From Caulobacteraceae bacterium (lineage in GTDB: Bacteria; Pseudomonadota; Alphaproteobacteria; Caulobacterales; Caulobacteraceae): 8,838 nt of DNA. How positions within the stretch are numbered: position 1 is the stretch's first letter; each line of letters opens with the position of its first letter. The translations under genes were made by a program, and so were the position numbers. Positions 6,252 through 8,838 of this stretch are shown here, piece after piece. A model generated the notes under the pieces. That model saw only the letters and a program-made list of their open reading frames with translations, did not search any database and was not told where the DNA came from. The stretch is taken from assembly GCA_947452665.1 (NCBI GenBank), contig CANGEH010000076.1, forward strand, positions 1 through 8,838. The letters are read 5' to 3'.

Positions 6252-7058
6252 TTAAACGGTAAATCGTAAACCATCGTATCCGGCCTCGACGCCCTCGGGC
6301 AGACGGGCCGTAACCGCATTATAGTCCATATCTATATGCATATTGGTTAATATGGCCCGCTCAGGCCTTAGCTGGGCGATCCATTCCAGCGCCTTGTCCA
6401 GGTGTGCATGGGTTGGGTGCGGAATATAGCGCAGGGCATCGACAATCCAGACCTTGACCCCGGCGAGCGCGGCAAAGGCCGCAGGGTCCAGATCGACCAC
6501 ATCGCTGGAATAGGCCACATCGCCCATGCGATAACCAACGCTGCGGACGCTGCCGTGATCCTGATCAAAGGTGGTAATGGGGATGGCGCCCGACGGGCCG
6601 TTAATCTGCCAGTCTGTGCCATGCTCTGGGATAAGGTGCGGGTCACAAATCGCCGGATAACCGCCTTGGCTGTGGAAGATATAGTCAAACCGGCGCAGCA
6701 AGGTGGCGTGGGTTGCCTCGTCCATATGCACCGGAATGCGCTGGCGCTGGATCAGGGCAAAGGCGCGCAAATCATCTATGCCATGCGCCTGATCGGCATG
6801 GTCATGGGTCATCAGCACGCCGTCCAGACGGCCGATCCCTGCCCGCACGCTTTGCAGACGAAGATCGGGCGAGGTGTCGATCAGGACCGTGGTGTCGGCC
6901 TTGGCCCCCTGCCCCGATAAGCGCCGCACCATCATCGAACAGCGCGAGCGATGATTGCGTGGCTCATTCCGATCACATGCGCCCCAGGCCCCGTCCGCCC
7001 GTGGCACGCCCGCCGATGAGCCTGAGCCAAGCAGCGTATATTCCAGTTGCCCGCTCAT
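6252..7058 (-). CDS. PhnP-like metallo-beta-lactamase-fold hydrolase
   Basis: Cytoplasmic metal-dependent hydrolase, 268 aa, closest to the PhnP / phosphoribosyl 1,2-cyclic phosphate phosphodiesterase branch of the metallo-beta-lactamase fold. It opens with LLGSGSSAGVPR (9-20). The metal motif reads THDHADQAHGIDDLR (84-98): His85, His87 and Asp89 are present, but the usual next His is Gln90. Further ligand candidates are His168 (DQDHGS), Asp186 (YSSDV) and His241 (TNMHIDMDY). HPTHAHLDKALEWI (214-227) is the PhnP-type segment with extra histidines. Cys28 and Cys40 flank NEPRNHRSR near the start. The ATG overlaps the tatD stop (ATGA), so translation is probably coupled. The true substrate is not known; a role in phosphonate breakdown is not supported, since no phn gene is nearby. 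Family call firm, reaction open. Confidence 0.88.
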   Translation of the reverse strand: MSGQLEYTLLGSGSSAGVPRADGAWGACDRNEPRNHRSRCSMMVRRLSGQGAKADTTVLIDTSPDLRLQSVRAGIGRLDGVLMTHDHADQAHGIDDLRAFALIQRQRIPVHMDEATHATLLRRFDYIFHSQGGYPAICDPHLIPEHGTDWQINGPSGAIPITTFDQDHGSVRSVGYRMGDVAYSSDVVDLDPAAFAALAGVKVWIVDALRYIPHPTHAHLDKALEWIAQLRPERAILTNMHIDMDYNAVTARLPEGVEAGYDGLRFTV

Positions 7059-7855
7059 GCCGTTAGTCCCGATAGGCTAGGTCTGGGTATGGTGTGGAAC
7101 AGATCAAAAAACGCAGCCTCGGTGCGTTGCTCGGCCTCGTCGAGGCCCCAGCCGCGAATATCGGCAAGCTTGGCCAAGATATGCGGCAAAAAGGCCGGTT
7201 CATTGCGCCGCCCGCGCATGGGCATGGGCGCCAGATAGGGGCAGTCGGTCTCGACAATAATCTTGTCGGCCGGCATTTGCGCAATCACGTCCCGAACATC
7301 CCCCGCCGCCTTAAATGTGGCAATGCCAGACACCGAAAACCATGCCCCCAAGGCCGCGCCGCGCCGCGCCAGCTCCGCGCCGCTGGTATAACAATGCAGC
7401 AAGATCTTGAACGGGCCCTTGGCATATTCCTCTTCCAGCATATCGCCCATCATCTCATCGGCGTCGCGAGTATGGACGATCAGGGGCAGCCCAGTTTGCC
7501 GCGCCGCCGCAATATGCTGCCGAAATATGGCCGCCTGCACATCACGCGGGCTATAGTCATAGAAAAAATCCAGCCCGGTCTCGCCAATGCCAACCACCTT
7601 GGACCTATTGGATAGTTCAACTAAGGTTTGGCTTGTAAGTTCCAGATTTTCCTTAGCTTCATGCGGATGTGTTCCCACGCTGCACCAGATATCATTATGG
7701 GCCATGGCCACGCCATGGACGGCGTCAAACGCACTGACCCGGTCACAGATCGTCACCATCATGGCAATGCCCGCGGCGCGGGCGCGATCAATCACCTCGC
7801 CCTGGTCCTCGGCAAATTGCGGGGCGTGAAGGTTCACATGGCTGTCGATCAACAT
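7055..7855 (-). CDS. tatD: TatD-family metal-dependent hydrolase (putative DNase)
   Basis: Cytoplasmic TIM-barrel hydrolase of the TatD/YcfH family, 266 aa, a normal length; characterised members are Mg2+-dependent DNases. Signatures in order: DSHVNLH (4-10), GTHPHE (61-66), VGIGETGLDFFYD (88-100) with Glu92, IVHTRDADEM (126-135) with His128, LLHCYTSG (152-159) with His154, and VETDCPYLAPMPMRGRRNEP (201-220) with Asp204. The usual N-terminal HxH metal pair is HxN here (His6, Asn8), so one ligand is changed. His10 could compensate, or this may be a lineage variant. The start lies 16 bases after the holB stop with only a weak Shine-Dalgarno. The gene is in the common alphaproteobacterial holB-tatD-hydrolase order; its cellular role there is uncertain. 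Confidence 0.92.
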   Translation of the reverse strand: MLIDSHVNLHAPQFAEDQGEVIDRARAAGIAMMVTICDRVSAFDAVHGVAMAHNDIWCSVGTHPHEAKENLELTSQTLVELSNRSKVVGIGETGLDFFYDYSPRDVQAAIFRQHIAAARQTGLPLIVHTRDADEMMGDMLEEEYAKGPFKILLHCYTSGAELARRGAALGAWFSVSGIATFKAAGDVRDVIAQMPADKIIVETDCPYLAPMPMRGRRNEPAFLPHILAKLADIRGWGLDEAEQRTEAAFFDLFHTIPRPSLSGLTA

Positions 7856-7871
7856 GGCGAGCTGGTCCAGA

Positions 7872-8838
7872 TCATAGGCGGGCGGCGGCGCGCAATTGGG
7901 TCAATACGGTCCAGAGCGCGTCGTTGCGATCAAGATTTAAGCCCTCCACCTGTGGCGGCAAGCCAGTCAAGCTGTCCCAGGCCTGAGCCCATTGATCGAG
8001 GCCAGGCGTCAACTGACCGGCCAAGGCACTGTCCATAGCCATGCCATGGATCTGGTCAGCCAGTCGGTCCATCAAGAGGCTAAATCGGTTAGCGCCTTCC
8101 GCGCCTCGAAAACCCTCGGTTAGGCCCAAGATCTCGACATCATCAATAATGGGTAGGCGCTGCAACAGATCCTTAGCCAATTGATCCATGGCCAAGGCAT
8201 TACCCGCCGCCATATCCATTACCCGCCCCGGTGCACCCTTGGCCATCTGGGCCAGACGCTGGGCGCTTTCGAAATCATGGCCGGTGCGCGTCATGGCGTA
8301 ATCGGTTAGGCGGCCCTCATCCCAGGGCGCAAAGATCAGGCGTCGGCACCGCGAGCGAATGGTCGGCAAGAGCCGCCCCGGTGCACTGGAGACCAAGAAC
8401 ACCACCCCGCGCGGCGGCGGCTCTTCTAGGGTCTTGAGCACGGCATTAGCCGCATTGGCATTCATGTCATCGACAGCATCAATAATCGCCACCCGATAAG
8501 GTGCCATGGCCGGAGAGCGCGAGAAAAAATCCGGCAGGGCCCTAGCCTCATCGACGCTGATATATTTCTTGGTCTTGCCGTCCTCGACCTGGCGCTCCAG
8601 CACCATGAGATCGGGATGGGCCCGGCCAGCGACCAGACGACTGACCGGATCCTCGGGCGCGGATCCCAATAGGCCAAATTCAGGCGCAGGCCTTGCCCCC
8701 AATAGCCGTCGCGCCGCGCGATAGGCAAAGGTTGCCTTGCCCACCCCTTCTGGCCCGATCAAGAGCCAGGCATGATGCATGCGCCCGCGCGCCAGACTGT
8801 CGATCAGGGCCTGTTCTGCGACCTGGGCCCCATCCAGA
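7872..8838 (-). CDS. holB: DNA polymerase III subunit delta', 5' end cut by window edge
   Basis: Clamp-loader subunit that works with DnaX and delta to load the sliding clamp on primed DNA. It is open from the stop at 7872 to the right edge: 321 visible residues, with perhaps 10-30 missing at the N-terminus. An internal ATG at 8780 is not the start, because the frame continues upstream with typical sequence (LDGAQVAEQALIDSLARGR). The motif GPEGVGKA at visible residues 28-35 is an intact Walker A (Lys34), followed by SVDEARALPDFF and a Walker B-like VAIIDAVDDMN (116-126). Then come LKTLEEPPPRGVVFLV and the TIRSRCR 'SRC' motif (160-166), which in clamp loaders supplies the arginine finger. The four-cysteine zinc module of E. 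coli delta' is absent: the only visible cysteine is in SRC. It is the first visible gene of the tatD operon; tmk is expected upstream. Confidence 0.93.
   Translation of the reverse strand, partial: LDGAQVAEQALIDSLARGRMHHAWLLIGPEGVGKATFAYRAARRLLGARPAPEFGLLGSAPEDPVSRLVAGRAHPDLMVLERQVEDGKTKKYISVDEARALPDFFSRSPAMAPYRVAIIDAVDDMNANAANAVLKTLEEPPPRGVVFLVSSAPGRLLPTIRSRCRRLIFAPWDEGRLTDYAMTRTGHDFESAQRLAQMAKGAPGRVMDMAAGNALAMDQLAKDLLQRLPIIDDVEILGLTEGFRGAEGANRFSLLMDRLADQIHGMAMDSALAGQLTPGLDQWAQAWDSLTGLPPQVEGLNLDRNDALWTVLTQLRAAARL

Noticed and set aside
6402..6920. Plus-strand open frame of 172 codons
   Set aside because: It is fully antisense to the metallo-hydrolase; length is explained by high G+C, and no motif or ribosome binding site is seen.
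7094..7615. Plus-strand open frame of 173 codons
   Set aside because: It is fully antisense to tatD, whose frame carries all the family signatures.

Overview
The window looks like ordinary chromosomal DNA from an alphaproteobacterium. The best guess is the order Caulobacterales or a close relative. This rests on protein style (the holB-tatD-metallo-hydrolase run, and the TatD and metallo-hydrolase sequence variants), a moderately high G+C judged by eye, and short gaps between genes. No search was run, so the placement is an inference. There is no rRNA, tRNA, CRISPR array, insertion sequence or phage gene.

Left part (1-1743, minus strand): the 5' part of a GPH/MFS_2-type sugar:cation symporter runs off the left edge. 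A perfect 10-bp palindrome of LacI-operator type lies 50 bases upstream of it. Next comes a small exported protein of unknown function. A short divergent region (1744-1944) separates this from a plus-strand pair (1945-3377): an extended short-chain dehydrogenase and a MAPEG-family membrane protein, whose Shine-Dalgarno sequence overlaps the dehydrogenase stop codon.

Middle part (3510-5594, minus strand): a VapBC toxin-antitoxin pair with TGATG stop/start overlap lies 79 bases downstream of a complete single-chain iron-sulfur L-serine ammonia-lyase (sdaA). The vapBC upstream region has a TTGACA -35 box set between two direct copies of ATATCCC, which suggests autoregulation. A GC-rich hairpin lies in the convergent gap between the MAPEG gene and vapC.

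Right part (5737-8838, minus strand): a compact likely operon reads, in transcription order, holB (DNA polymerase III delta', 5' end off the right edge), tatD, a PhnP-like metallo-beta-lactamase-fold hydrolase (ATGA overlap with tatD), and a small four-helix membrane protein of unknown function. The metG gene I would expect between holB and tatD in many alphaproteobacteria is not there.

I found no clear undescribed system. The points most worth a second look are the altered metal-ligand motifs in TatD (HxN) and in the metallo-hydrolase (HxHxDQ), the two regulatory sites, and the two proteins of unknown function.
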